Assembly (NCBI RefSeq): GCF_000979455.1
Contig: NZ_JJOY01000051.1
Location: forward strand, 1 to 64,000
Direction of reading: 5' to 3'
DNA: 64,000 nucleotides
From: Methanosarcina sp. 2.H.T.1A.6
GTDB lineage: Archaea > Halobacteriota > Methanosarcinia > Methanosarcinales > Methanosarcinaceae
The notes under the pieces were generated by a model, which did not search any database, had not been told where the DNA came from, and saw only the letters and a program-made list of their open reading frames with translations. Positions 1 through 7,908 of this stretch are shown piece by piece. Numbering within the stretch: position 1 is the first letter of the stretch; each line of letters begins with the position of its first letter. Position numbers and translations under genes: made by a program.

Positions 1-126
1 GTCCTATCCGATGTCCACCTGCTCCGAAGATATGTCCCCCCGGTCCTATCCGATGTCCACCTGCTCCGAAGATATGTCCCCCCGGTCCTATCCGATGTCC
101 ACCTGCTCCGAAGATATGTCCGCCTG
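1..126 (+). repeat. 42-bp tandem repeat, three copies plus a degenerate fourth
   Basis: Units start at 1, 43 and 85. The first two are identical and the third diverges at its end; a partial fourth runs to about 150. The period is a multiple of three, so the repeat encodes a 14-residue peptide unit without shifting frame. The array is cut by the left edge of the window, so its full copy number is unknown. Confidence 0.9.
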
Positions 127-434
127 CTCCTATCCGATGCCCCCCTGCTCCATTACCCAGTTGCCCTGTTCCAGTTATTATCCCACCAATAGAGCCTGAG
201 GATCCCCTTGTCCCAGTCACGATTATGGTCCCAAAATCAACCGCTGAAGCATGGATGGCTTCTGGCAAGCAGGATGAATTAAGTCCTGAGGATGCACATC
301 AGTATGCGCTCCAGGCTGCAGAAGAGGCTTACTGCGCTGCTCTGGAAGAGTTGGGCATGGCTGGTGAATATTCCGGGTTCCCCAGCGTCAAGGGCTGTAA
401 GAAAGGTGCATTTGATCCCAGCGCAAAAGAATAA
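1..434 (+). CDS. Cys/Pro-rich repeat protein, 3' part; candidate substrate of the adjacent radical SAM enzyme
   Basis: The frame starting at base 3 is open from the window edge to a TAA at 432-434 (143 residues visible, 5' end missing). It begins with a 14-residue unit, PIRCPPAPKICPPG, seen three times and then decaying (PIRCPPAPLPSC), followed by a Pro/acidic linker and a helical Cys-containing tail that ends in FDPSAKE. The other two forward frames through the repeat stop at 192 and 199, whereas this one runs on into the acidic tail, so I take it as the coding frame. A separate start at ATG 225 would give only the 69-residue tail. A PqqD-type radical SAM gene lies 54 bp downstream. I do not recognise a family. 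The reading as a RiPP precursor or a cysteine-rich substrate is inference from context and Cys spacing; an N-terminal core followed by a C-terminal conserved part would be unusual. Confidence 0.6.
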   Translation, partial: PIRCPPAPKICPPGPIRCPPAPKICPPGPIRCPPAPKICPPAPIRCPPAPLPSCPVPVIIPPIEPEDPLVPVTIMVPKSTAEAWMASGKQDELSPEDAHQYALQAAEEAYCAALEELGMAGEYSGFPSVKGCKKGAFDPSAKE

Positions 435-443
435 AACATTCTG

Positions 444-470
444 GATCCGGGAGGAATTCTCTCCCGGGTT
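444..470 (+). terminator. GC-rich hairpin between repeat protein and radical SAM gene
   Basis: CCGGGAG (447-453) pairs with CTCCCGG (461-467) and the stem can extend outward by two or three weaker pairs. It sits 10 bp after the stop of the repeat protein and about 20 bp before the radical SAM start. It lacks a long T tract, so it could be a processing or partial-termination hairpin that lowers expression of the enzyme relative to its putative substrate. Confidence 0.5.
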
Positions 471-488
471 CTTTCAGGTGGGTATTAG

Positions 489-1835
489 ATGCTGATACTA
501 AACAATCTAAATGATAATGATTTTCCATATTTTCCATATCCTCTTCAGGAATCCGGGAATGAGGACGATTATATCACAACAAATCACCTCATGGCCAGGC
601 CTATTCGATTGAACCGGCAGGCAGCTGAAGTTCTCCGACTCGCAGATGGCGTAACACAACTTTCAGATATTATTGGTCATATCGTAGAGTTATATCCTGA
701 TGCTGGTGGGTCCGAAGTTATCAAACCAGGGGTTCTGGAACTCCTCAGGATATTAACCGAAAGAGAACTTATCTGGTGGCGTGGGGTTCCCGCCCTGCCG
801 GTTCCTGTCCAGCCGCCGCAGAGCATTTTCTGGGAGATTACTGCAGCATGCAATCTTCGGTGTCTGCACTGTGTAGTCGGTGCAGGCCCTAAACTGGAAG
901 AAGAACTTTCCACCAGCAAGTGCCTTGAGCTAGCAGAGGAACTTGCTGCTTTTGGGGTAAAAAATATAGCCTTTAGCGGTGGAGAGCCTTTACTACGTCC
1001 TGATTTTTTTACCATTGCAGAAAAGGTTCGGGAACTAGGGATGGGTGTCCAGGTGGCAACAAACGGAACTCTCATAACACCTCAGATTGCTCATCACCTC
1101 ATGAACCTGGATGCGGATGTACAGGTGAGCCTTGATGGTTCAAGACCTGAGATCTATGATATCCTGCGCCCAGGGCAAAAAGCGTTTACTAAATGTATTG
1201 AAGGTATCCAGGCCCTGGTTGCAGAAGGGCATCAGGTCACTATTGGCACTGTGCTCTCATCTATAAATATCAAAGATATTCCAGAAATTGTGGCACTTAC
1301 AGAGCGACTCGGAGCTACAGCATTTCGGCTTATCCCTTTTGTTCCAAAAGGTCGAGGACAACTGCATAAAGATATGGAGGTGCCTTTAGCACAGGTCAAG
1401 GAAATAGTCCAGTATCTTCATGATATGAGGGAACGTACCAGACTTCAGATTTCACCACTTGAATTTGAAGATATGCTTGATGGAAGCCTGTGCCCAGATC
1501 CTCTAGTACCTGAGATGCCTCTCAAGTGCGGGGGTGCAGTTGAGTATGGAACTATTACTCCTGCTGGAGAAGTACTTACATGTCATTTCTTTGAGGGTGT
1601 ACGGGCAGATAATATTCGCTCTGCTTCATTTCGTGATGTATGGTACCGCTCACGTTTCCTGAATTATTTTAGGAGCCTGAGAGTATCGGACCTGCATGGT
1701 AACTGTTCCGCCTGTACTTGGCTTCCCAGGTGTGCCGGAAGCTGCCGAGCAGTGAATTATGCAAAGGGTGATCTTTTTGGAGGCAACAAGTCGTGCTGGG
1801 CCTCACAAAATACAACAGAAGCAAGGTTGAAGTAA
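489..1835 (+). CDS. PqqD-radical SAM-SPASM peptide/protein maturase
   Basis: A 448-residue enzyme. Residues ~33-98 resemble a PqqD/RRE peptide-binding domain. The radical SAM core follows with the [4Fe-4S] motif CNLRCLHC (Cys121, 125, 128) and the SAM-binding GGEP at ~164. A C-terminal SPASM region carries seven cysteines in the expected order (KCGG, LTCHF, NCSAC, RCAGSC, SCW), which in this family bind two auxiliary clusters. The stretch around the first motif recalls maturases such as MftC and PqqE. The ATG at 489 is preceded by AGGTGGG at a normal distance. Members install thioether, C-C or related bonds in ribosomal peptides. The Cys/Pro repeat protein just upstream is the obvious candidate substrate, though that link is inferred. 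The function class is well supported; the product is unknown. Confidence 0.88.
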   Translation: MLILNNLNDNDFPYFPYPLQESGNEDDYITTNHLMARPIRLNRQAAEVLRLADGVTQLSDIIGHIVELYPDAGGSEVIKPGVLELLRILTERELIWWRGVPALPVPVQPPQSIFWEITAACNLRCLHCVVGAGPKLEEELSTSKCLELAEELAAFGVKNIAFSGGEPLLRPDFFTIAEKVRELGMGVQVATNGTLITPQIAHHLMNLDADVQVSLDGSRPEIYDILRPGQKAFTKCIEGIQALVAEGHQVTIGTVLSSINIKDIPEIVALTERLGATAFRLIPFVPKGRGQLHKDMEVPLAQVKEIVQYLHDMRERTRLQISPLEFEDMLDGSLCPDPLVPEMPLKCGGAVEYGTITPAGEVLTCHFFEGVRADNIRSASFRDVWYRSRFLNYFRSLRVSDLHGNCSACTWLPRCAGSCRAVNYAKGDLFGGNKSCWASQNTTEARLK

Positions 1836-1860
1836 CATAAGTTAAACATAATATAATAGC

Positions 1861-2181
1861 ATGATTGTCGTGGATGTTATCTTCCGTTCTGCAACAGGGG
1901 AATCGATCCTTCTAAAAGAGCCATCAGAAGATCGTAATTTCACTCGATATGCGGCAACTAAAGAGACTCAGGATGAAGCGGTTAAAGCACTGACCGGATT
2001 GGGATTTGAATTAGTAGGCCCGCCATCGCAATATGGGGTATCGATCTCTGGTCCTTCTCAATTAGTGCACGAAGTATTTGGGGATGAACCATTTACTGTT
2101 CCCAGGTCTTTAGCAAAGTGGGTCGAAGCTGTTCGGATACCACCACCTGTGGAGTTTTATGGAAAGGGTCTGGATGAATAA
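1861..2181 (+). CDS. small hypothetical protein, possibly like the pro-domain of sedolisin/subtilase proteases
   Basis: A 106-residue soluble protein 25 bp downstream of the radical SAM gene on the same strand. It is probably the third gene of the cassette, although no clear ribosome site is seen before the ATG. The pattern of a helix, a strand ending GFELVGPP, then GVSISGPSQLVHEVFG and TVPRSLAKWVEAVRI, resembles the activation pro-domain of S53 proteases (short strand, 'SG' turn, helix ending in FG, then V-P-x-x-L). No protease domain is attached or encoded nearby in the window. It could bind or present the modified product, or act as an inhibitor or chaperone. The resemblance is my own pattern reading and needs a profile search; the gene itself is likely real because of its position and length. 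Confidence 0.6.
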   Translation: MIVVDVIFRSATGESILLKEPSEDRNFTRYAATKETQDEAVKALTGLGFELVGPPSQYGVSISGPSQLVHEVFGDEPFTVPRSLAKWVEAVRIPPPVEFYGKGLDE

Positions 2182-2240
2182 TAACAACGTGTATTTTTTT
2201 AAAGGGATTGTCTCTTTGACTGGAGTTTCGTTGAAATTTT

Positions 2241-2837
2241 TTATAAATTCCTCAGAAGAAGCAGGGTCATCTGCCCGAAGAAGCCGGAAAAAACCGGTAT
2301 CACAAGGTTATCGTCTATCTGGTTTACTGCGGTTTCCGTAAGGGTTGCAAAAAAAGCCATGACAAGGGACACTAAGGGGTCTCCGACTATAACGAGTCCG
2401 ATCAGCAGATCAATTATGAATTCGGAAGTTGACCCTTCAAGAGATTTATCGTTTTTAAAGATTTTTTTGAAAATTCTTTTTTTTCCGTAGAATTTTCCTA
2501 TCAGGGCTGCAGCCAGGTCTCCGAAGGTGGTCATAAGGATTGCAGCATAAGCGATTTCCCTGTTGAAGAGGGAGATTGTTGCAATTGCACCCAGAGCGAA
2601 GTAGATGTGCCCTCCTAAGCTATCGGCTTCATGTTCCCTGTACATCATATAGAATATGGGAATTTTCATGCCCTGTTCGAGCCGGAAGTATTCCAGGAAA
2701 AGGACGGTTACAAGGAAAAGCATGAGTACCCAGAGGATTGTCTCTTTTCCGAAAAATTCGTAGATGAGCACTATCAGGACTGAGACCAGATGTACACTTT
2801 TTCTCAGGATTTCAAAGATAACTTCTCTGGAGGGCAT
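2241..2837 (-). CDS. dolichol kinase / CTP-dependent lipid kinase-like integral membrane protein
   Basis: A 198-residue multi-pass membrane protein beginning MPSREVIFEILRKSVHLVSV. The N-terminal RK-x-x-H motif, the central FGD-x-AAA-x-IGKFYGKK and the downstream KSLEGS motif are signatures of the SEC59/DGK1 (dolichol or diacylglycerol kinase, CTP-dependent) family. In archaea such enzymes are thought to phosphorylate polyprenol or dolichol carriers for glycosylation, or prenyl lipids. The frame stays open upstream to 3101, but that extension is Lys/Arg-rich low-complexity sequence. A TTTATATTTT box about 28 bp upstream of ATG 2837 suggests a near-leaderless transcript starting there. It lies downstream of a flippase-like gene on the same strand, consistent with a lipid-carrier role. 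Confidence 0.82.
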   Translation of the reverse strand: MPSREVIFEILRKSVHLVSVLIVLIYEFFGKETILWVLMLFLVTVLFLEYFRLEQGMKIPIFYMMYREHEADSLGGHIYFALGAIATISLFNREIAYAAILMTTFGDLAAALIGKFYGKKRIFKKIFKNDKSLEGSTSEFIIDLLIGLVIVGDPLVSLVMAFFATLTETAVNQIDDNLVIPVFSGFFGQMTLLLLRNL

Positions 2838-3110
2838 GGCATAAAGTTTTGTGAGAATAAAATATAAATCTATACTGGTCGGTGGGCTTAGAGAAACCCG
2901 GATTTCTTTGCAGTCGGATTTCTTGAAATTAAATATCTTGCAAAAAAGAGTTTTGAAAACCGGATTTGAGGATTTATCTCTCCAGTATTTCTCTGGCTTT
3001 TCTCTGGCTTTTCTCTGACATTTCCCCCGGTATTTTTCTCCGGCTTCCTTCTGGTATTTTCCCCGGTTTTCCTCTGCTGTACGGCGATTTTTCCGGTTCA
3101 AAATACTTTT

Positions 3111-4166
3111 TCAGGCGCTATGTGGGGGTTCAGCAGAGTCTCCTATTAGTTTTTTAACCATATTCATGTCTTTAATTATTTTCAGACTCATTAGTCCTCC
3201 TATTAAAAGGTTCATATGGTATGTCAGGGTTCTCCAGGCAAGCACGGTAATTCCCAGAATGGATGAATCTACAAAAATAGAGAAAATGGACGCTGCTCCT
3301 AATTCAGCAACTCCGCTTGCTCCGGGAGTTGCGGGTATTACCATTATAACAGCCAGTAGCACCTGAGCTGCAAAGACGGTGATAATTGAAGGTGTCCGCG
3401 AAAGGCCCATCAGGATCAGGACTAGGAGTGAAAATTCTACGGTCCAGAAAATAAAAGTATAGGCAATTCCACAGAGCAGCCCTCTTTTTCCTTCTGAAAA
3501 AAAGACCCTTACACTGTCATGAAAATGGTCTATTTCCCTGTCAATCTGTTCCATTAAGTGTGAAACTGCAGCATCGGTCTTTTTTCCAAAAAAAGGAGCA
3601 AGCCTGCCTGTTAGCCTGTGAGTTACGTATTTTACTTTTTCGGGTTTCCAGACGCCGTAAACAAAAAAGACGAGAAGTATAAAGACAAGGATATTTACTG
3701 TTAAGAAAGCTGCATCAAATTCATAATTTGAAATAATGTCCCCAAGAATGTAAAAGGCAAAAGGCAGACAGGAAAATATGAATATGGCATCAAGCAGGCG
3801 TTCCCCTACAACGATTGCAGTAGCCTTGCCGAGAGGAATTTTGTTCCTGCTCAGGCCGTGGACTCTCAGTATCTCTCCGCCTGCAGAAGAAGGGGTAATC
3901 CCTGCCACAAAAGTACCTGAGATGACTATCTCTGTCACTTTCAGGACACTTATCCTGTATCCCAGGGCTTTGCAGAGAGCCCGGGTCCGCAGCCCCCAGA
4001 TAAAGTATGAGCTAATATGAAGGAGGGCAGCTGCCAGAATGTACTCCAGCTTGATCCTTTTCAGGGTTTCAATAGTCTCCGAGTTAAAAGTCAAGCATGT
4101 AACCAGGGCAATTGATACAGCGCTGATAACCAGCGACCCAATAAGCCATTTTTTATACCTGGTCAT
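3111..4166 (-). CDS. UPF0104 / lysylphosphatidylglycerol synthase TM-like membrane protein
   Basis: A 351-residue protein with about eight hydrophobic segments. It carries the family motifs GTFVAGITPSSAGGEILRVHGLSR (about residues 88-111), a following GERLLDAIF, and PATPGASGVAELG toward the C terminus. This family (TIGR00374, UPF0104, related to AglD and the MprF membrane half) includes proteins tied to glycolipid or isoprenoid-lipid handling; the reaction in methanogens is unknown. It ends 9 bp before the frame upstream of the dolichol-kinase-like gene, so the two may be cotranscribed. Start chosen at the ATG giving MTRYKKWLIG, which opens directly into the first membrane segment. Confidence 0.82.
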   Translation of the reverse strand: MTRYKKWLIGSLVISAVSIALVTCLTFNSETIETLKRIKLEYILAAALLHISSYFIWGLRTRALCKALGYRISVLKVTEIVISGTFVAGITPSSAGGEILRVHGLSRNKIPLGKATAIVVGERLLDAIFIFSCLPFAFYILGDIISNYEFDAAFLTVNILVFILLVFFVYGVWKPEKVKYVTHRLTGRLAPFFGKKTDAAVSHLMEQIDREIDHFHDSVRVFFSEGKRGLLCGIAYTFIFWTVEFSLLVLILMGLSRTPSIITVFAAQVLLAVIMVIPATPGASGVAELGAASIFSIFVDSSILGITVLAWRTLTYHMNLLIGGLMSLKIIKDMNMVKKLIGDSAEPPHSA

Positions 4167-4994
4167 TGAAATCTCTTAATTTTATTCTTTAGTATAGGTA
4201 TTATCTTATTTAAGGAAACTTCTTTCTCCAATATATAATGAACGGCACAAGAGAAGTTCGATATGTCAGAGTGAACTGTTTTCTTTAGTCTTGAGTCCAA
4301 TTTTAAAAAGTCTGCACCGTTCTTATAAGATCCTTACTTATTCTTAACAGATTTATGTCTACTAAGCGATTGTATTTCTTAAAAGTTCCTGTTTCTTAAG
4401 AAATCTGTACTAAAAAATAAGAAAATGAAAATTATCTGTGTATCAGAAAGAAATTATCTGTATCAGAAATGATGGTTGTCCCCGGGTACACGGTTGAGAT
4501 TTGGCATAAGGTTTCCAGCCCGTCTAATACTTTTGTTTTTATCTACTACTGTACGCAGGCGGGCTCAAGCCTTGAGCGACGAATTGAAAAAAGGCTTAAG
4601 ACGTCATATACGGGCATTTCTTTAAATACCAACCAATTAAAAAGGGAGTACCGAAATGATAATAATCGGACAAAAATCCAGCAGAATGCCTGTGAAAGAT
4701 TACAAAAGCAAAAAAGCAAAGGTTCTGATCAATATTGAAAACTCAATTTGAATTTGCAAGAAACCCGTATTTCCAGGGTATGAATAATTTTTAATTGAGT
4801 CCGGATAAATCCGGAACATACCTTTTGACCTGGAATTATGCGGTTGACCTGGAATACGGGGTCCGATTTAGATTCTCAATGCAGATTCTCGATTATACTC
4901 ACTCTTAATTTTGGGTATCCTCTTTTGATTTTAGATCCTCTTATATATACTCTTAATTTTTGATCGGTTTTAACCTTTCTTTAAATCCTGTATT
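4167..4994. other. AT-rich intergenic region with one possible small ORF
   Basis: About 830 bp between two leftward genes. It contains several TATA-like stretches and no recognisable RNA gene. The only coding candidate is the 31-codon ORF listed separately. A longer rightward frame at 4469-4738 has no codon character or ribosome site and was not accepted. Confidence 0.6.
4656..4751 (+). CDS. possible small basic protein (31 aa)
   Basis: ATG 4656 is preceded by AAGGGAGTACCGAA, a fair ribosome site with 7 bases of spacing. A TTTAAATA box lies at about 4621-4628. The product, starting MIIIGQKSSRMPVKDYKSK, is rich in lysine and ends at TGA 4749-4751. It is too short to judge by codon use, and no family is recognised. 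It is included because promoter, ribosome site and start are correctly spaced. Confidence 0.3.
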   Translation: MIIIGQKSSRMPVKDYKSKKAKVLINIENSI

Positions 4995-6173
4995 TCAGGA
5001 GCCTTCATATGTAGTATCATAGTCCGAATTGATTACAATTTCCTTTATGCTGGAATTCTTTTCGATCACAACTTCAGGCCAGATCTTTACTCCCGAATGT
5101 ATGGTCGAATTGTTCCCTATAACGACTTTATGCCCGATTACTGTCCCATTCTCCAGGCTGCACTCATCTCCTACAGCAGTTTCATCCGCAACTACAGCTC
5201 CGGAGATGTTGGAGTTTTTACCTATGCATACATCATCAAAAAGGTACGAAGAAAGAATCTTTGCATTATTATCGATAGTGCAGTTTGCACCTATCACGCT
5301 GTAAGGTCCGATAAGGACATTATCGCCAATTACAGTGTTTTCTCCTATAACAATGGGCCCAACGAGTGAAGAATTCGAACCGATCGAGACATTGTTTCCT
5401 ATGGATAAGGGGCCTCGTATTCTTGCGTTTCTTGTTGTGAAGTTTCCTTCTATTGTGGTCCCTGGAAGGGCATCCAGCATCCAGCGCTGGGCCTGCCTGT
5501 AGGCTGCCGAACTCCCTACATCAGTCCATTTTCCCCGGACAAGCATGCCGTTAATTCTCTTATCTGCCGCAAGCAGGGCAGGGAAAAGGTCTTTTGCAAA
5601 ATCATACTTTTTATTTTCAGGGATCCAGTCAAAAATTTCAGGGTCACAGATGTAAATGCCTGTACTTGCAAGATTGCTGAATATCTGTCCGGATTTGGGT
5701 TTTTCCAGGAAGCGGTGGATCCGGTTGTTTATATCCATATCAGCAATCCCGAATTCCCTCGGGTCATCAATGGAAAGAAGTCCTATAGTTACCAGAGCAT
5801 CGTTTGTTTCATGGAAGCGGTACATCTCCCTCAGGTCGAGGTTAAGGACGTGGTCTCCCCCAAGCACGATGAAAGGCTCATTTTTCAGGTACTTTTCAGC
5901 ATTTTTTACCCCGCCTGCTGTCCCCATCTTTTCTTTCTCATACACATAATCTATGTGTACTCCGAACATGTGCCCGTCTCCGAGCTGTTCCTCTATGCGT
6001 TCTCCCATATATCCCAGGGTCATGACTATTTCATTGAACCCTTCCCTCGAAAGGTGCTCTATCAGGTGCAGGACTGATGGTTTATTGAGAATCGGTATGC
6101 TAGGTTTCGGGTGTTTGAAGGTCAGTGGCCTGAGCCTTGTCCCTGTGCCTCCGCACATGATACATGCTTTCAT
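4995..6173 (-). CDS. sugar-1-phosphate nucleotidyltransferase with C-terminal hexapeptide (GlmU-like) domain
   Basis: A 392-residue two-domain protein. The N-terminal half is an NTP-transferase fold: GGTGTRLRPLTFKHPKPSIPI at residues 8-28, GTAGGVKNA, the metal-binding GGDHVLNLD, and FLEKP. From about residue 240 to the end the chain is a left-handed beta helix of imperfect [LIV]-G-x-x hexapeptides, as in bifunctional archaeal glucose/mannose-1-phosphate or GlcNAc-1-phosphate transferases with acetyltransferase activity. It makes an NDP-sugar for glycan or S-layer glycosylation. The exact sugar and nucleotide cannot be read from sequence. Start MKACIMCGG is the only sensible one. It stands alone on the minus strand with about 74 bp to the next gene. 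Confidence 0.88.
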   Translation of the reverse strand: MKACIMCGGTGTRLRPLTFKHPKPSIPILNKPSVLHLIEHLSREGFNEIVMTLGYMGERIEEQLGDGHMFGVHIDYVYEKEKMGTAGGVKNAEKYLKNEPFIVLGGDHVLNLDLREMYRFHETNDALVTIGLLSIDDPREFGIADMDINNRIHRFLEKPKSGQIFSNLASTGIYICDPEIFDWIPENKKYDFAKDLFPALLAADKRINGMLVRGKWTDVGSSAAYRQAQRWMLDALPGTTIEGNFTTRNARIRGPLSIGNNVSIGSNSSLVGPIVIGENTVIGDNVLIGPYSVIGANCTIDNNAKILSSYLFDDVCIGKNSNISGAVVADETAVGDECSLENGTVIGHKVVIGNNSTIHSGVKIWPEVVIEKNSSIKEIVINSDYDTTYEGS

Positions 6174-6247
6174 ATTTTCTCAAATGTTACTCTATAGATA
6201 TATTGTTAACGATCTGTTCTTCCTGTTTCAAAGCTTATTGATGACGA

Positions 6248-6646
6248 TTATTTCAGAGCAATATCTTCTTTTCGTTCTACCCTTATCTCTTTCTTCCCCT
6301 TATACTCAGAAATAATGCCTGTTATGCTTATGAAGTCTCCTTCATTGATTAATCCGTCCAGGGCTTCGGCCCCTGCTGTCTTCGGGATAAATACGCTAAG
6401 GACTTCGGAGTCAAAGTTTACTTCTAAAAGCAGGTGATCTCCGGTATAAGTAAATCGTTTACTTAAAACCTCAGCATCAAGAGACACTTTTTCCCCAACT
6501 TCGGATTCGTGGGTGTACTTCAGGGCTTTTCCTTCTGACTGTTGTCCAGCTCCTGCAAGTTCCTGCCCGAAGAGCAGGTACGCTGTCGAAAGAGAGAACA
6601 ATGCCATAACGAGCAGCACTACCACGACTTTCTCTTCCTTTTCCAT
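6248..6646 (-). CDS. membrane-anchored OB-fold protein
   Basis: A 132-residue protein with an N-terminal hydrophobic anchor (about residues 6-30, VVVVLLVMALFSLSTAYLLF) followed by a short beta-rich domain ending GDFISITGIISEYKGKKEIRV. That pattern is typical of the bacterial/archaeal OB-fold (tRNA_anti-like) domain. A GGTGG ribosome site precedes ATG 6646. Probably exposed outside the membrane; ligand unknown. Neighbours are the nucleotidyltransferase and the FKBP cluster, all leftward. Confidence 0.72.
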   Translation of the reverse strand: MEKEEKVVVVLLVMALFSLSTAYLLFGQELAGAGQQSEGKALKYTHESEVGEKVSLDAEVLSKRFTYTGDHLLLEVNFDSEVLSVFIPKTAGAEALDGLINEGDFISITGIISEYKGKKEIRVERKEDIALK

Positions 6647-6721
6647 CTTCCACCACTTTCCAGTTTGTGGATTCTTAAATTAACTTCTTGTGAATTATCT
6701 TGAATAAATTTATTTAAAGGA

Positions 6722-7210
6722 TCAGTTTACATTTCCAGATCCGTTCACAATGGAGACAAGTTTTATTTCAAGGATCAGGGTTTTGCCTGCAAGTTCATGG
6801 TTGAAGTCAAGGGTTGCGTAAGTTTCCGTGGAATCGAGCACTTTAACTTCACTTCCCCCAGGCGTTATTATTTTTTTTCCTGCCTCCGGAGGGTACTTTA
6901 GTTCAAGTCTTGAAAGAGGAATTTTCTGAACGAGATAACTTTTAGATTCTCCGTAGGCGTCTTCAGGCACGATTTCAAGGGTTTTTTCTTCTCCTTCTCG
7001 CATTCCAAGAACCCCGTCATCGATACCTTTTATCACCTGACCGGTGTATGTCCTGAAAAATAAAGGTGTGTATTCTTTTTCTTCATCATATATGCCAGCC
7101 TCAAGAGCTTTTTCTTTTAAGGTGGTATCGAATACTGTTCCGTTCTCAAGGTTTCCAGTATAATCAATAAGGAGATAATCTCCCTTTTTCACAGTACGAG
7201 AGTTCTCCAT
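6722..7210 (-). CDS. FKBP-type peptidyl-prolyl cis-trans isomerase (SlyD-like), copy 1
   Basis: A 162-residue cytoplasmic FKBP. It has the canonical opening (GDYLLIDYTGNLENGTVFDTT), the Q-V-I-K-G-I-D-D-G-V-L-GM core, and an archaeal IF insert before the LDFNHELAGKTL motif that closes the FKBP fold. The longer frame to 7279 was not used because GGAG sits six to nine bases before ATG 7210 (MENSRTVKKGDY). It is the most downstream of three FKBP genes in tandem on this strand and is the most diverged, with TYTGQVI where the others have TxGAGQMI. Confidence 0.88.
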   Translation of the reverse strand: MENSRTVKKGDYLLIDYTGNLENGTVFDTTLKEKALEAGIYDEEKEYTPLFFRTYTGQVIKGIDDGVLGMREGEEKTLEIVPEDAYGESKSYLVQKIPLSRLELKYPPEAGKKIITPGGSEVKVLDSTETYATLDFNHELAGKTLILEIKLVSIVNGSGNVN

Positions 7211-7344
7211 TGTTCCTTCTCCTGCTAATTTTTTTTCTTTACAGTTTTTTCCGGCAGTCCTTATTCTTTTCCTGGTCACCAGAGGAGTGCATCTTTTTTA
7301 ATGAAATATAAGCCGGTTTTAAACCGGTTTAACTGATGTAAGCT

Positions 7345-7905
7345 TCATTCTATTGAAATAAGCTTTATATCGAAAATCAGAGTCTTGCCTGCGAGTTCGT
7401 GGTTAGAGTCAAAAGTAACATGCGTTTCATTTACATCAATGACTCGGAACTGTCCCCCGTACATACTGCTGAATGTCTGTCCGATTTCAGGTTTCACTGA
7501 CAGGTTCAGGTCCTCAAGGGGGACGGCCTGAATTTTTGCTTCATCATATTCTCCGTAAGCTTTTTCAGGGGGAATTGTAATGGTTTTTTCTTCTCCTTTT
7601 TTCATCCCGATTACGCCCTCGTCAAAACCCGGAATCATCTGACCTGCACCAGCTGTAAAGGCGAGGGGGCTGTAATTTCTTTCCTGATTATATGTGCCTG
7701 CTTCCTGTGCTACCTCTTTTATTGAAGTGTCAAAAACTGTGCCGTCTTCGAGTTTTCCCACATAGTCTACCTGGACGTTATCACCGGCCTTTACAGCTCT
7801 GCTTTCCCCTGTCACATCCCCTTTATCCGTGCATCCGCTTCCAAGGATTATGCTCCCCAGAAGCAGCATGGACAGGAAAAAAATTGTCCCCCTCCCCGCC
7901 CTCAT
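7345..7905 (-). CDS. FKBP-type prolyl isomerase, exported lipoprotein, copy 2
   Basis: A 186-residue protein with a signal peptide ending in a lipobox-like LGSGC (residues ~21-25) and then an FKBP domain: VDYVGKLEDGTVFDTS, GAGQMIPGFDEGVIGM, FDSNHELAGKTL. The lipobox predicts an isomerase held on the outer face of the membrane, useful for folding secreted or S-layer proteins. GGAGG lies 8 bases before ATG 7905, inside the three-base gap after the upstream FKBP gene, so the two are translationally coupled. Confidence 0.9.
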   Translation of the reverse strand: MRAGRGTIFFLSMLLLGSIILGSGCTDKGDVTGESRAVKAGDNVQVDYVGKLEDGTVFDTSIKEVAQEAGTYNQERNYSPLAFTAGAGQMIPGFDEGVIGMKKGEEKTITIPPEKAYGEYDEAKIQAVPLEDLNLSVKPEIGQTFSSMYGGQFRVIDVNETHVTFDSNHELAGKTLIFDIKLISIE

Positions 7906-7908
7906 TTT

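Noticed and set aside
11-199. ORF reading the 42-bp repeat as SYPMSTCSEDMSPR units
   Set aside because: It stops at 199 and is followed by no related sequence; the frame starting at base 3 stays open through the repeat into the downstream tail, and is the better coding frame.
4469-4738. Rightward 89-residue ORF in a spacer
   Set aside because: No ribosome site, no family, overlaps the better-supported 31-codon frame, and codon choice looks random.
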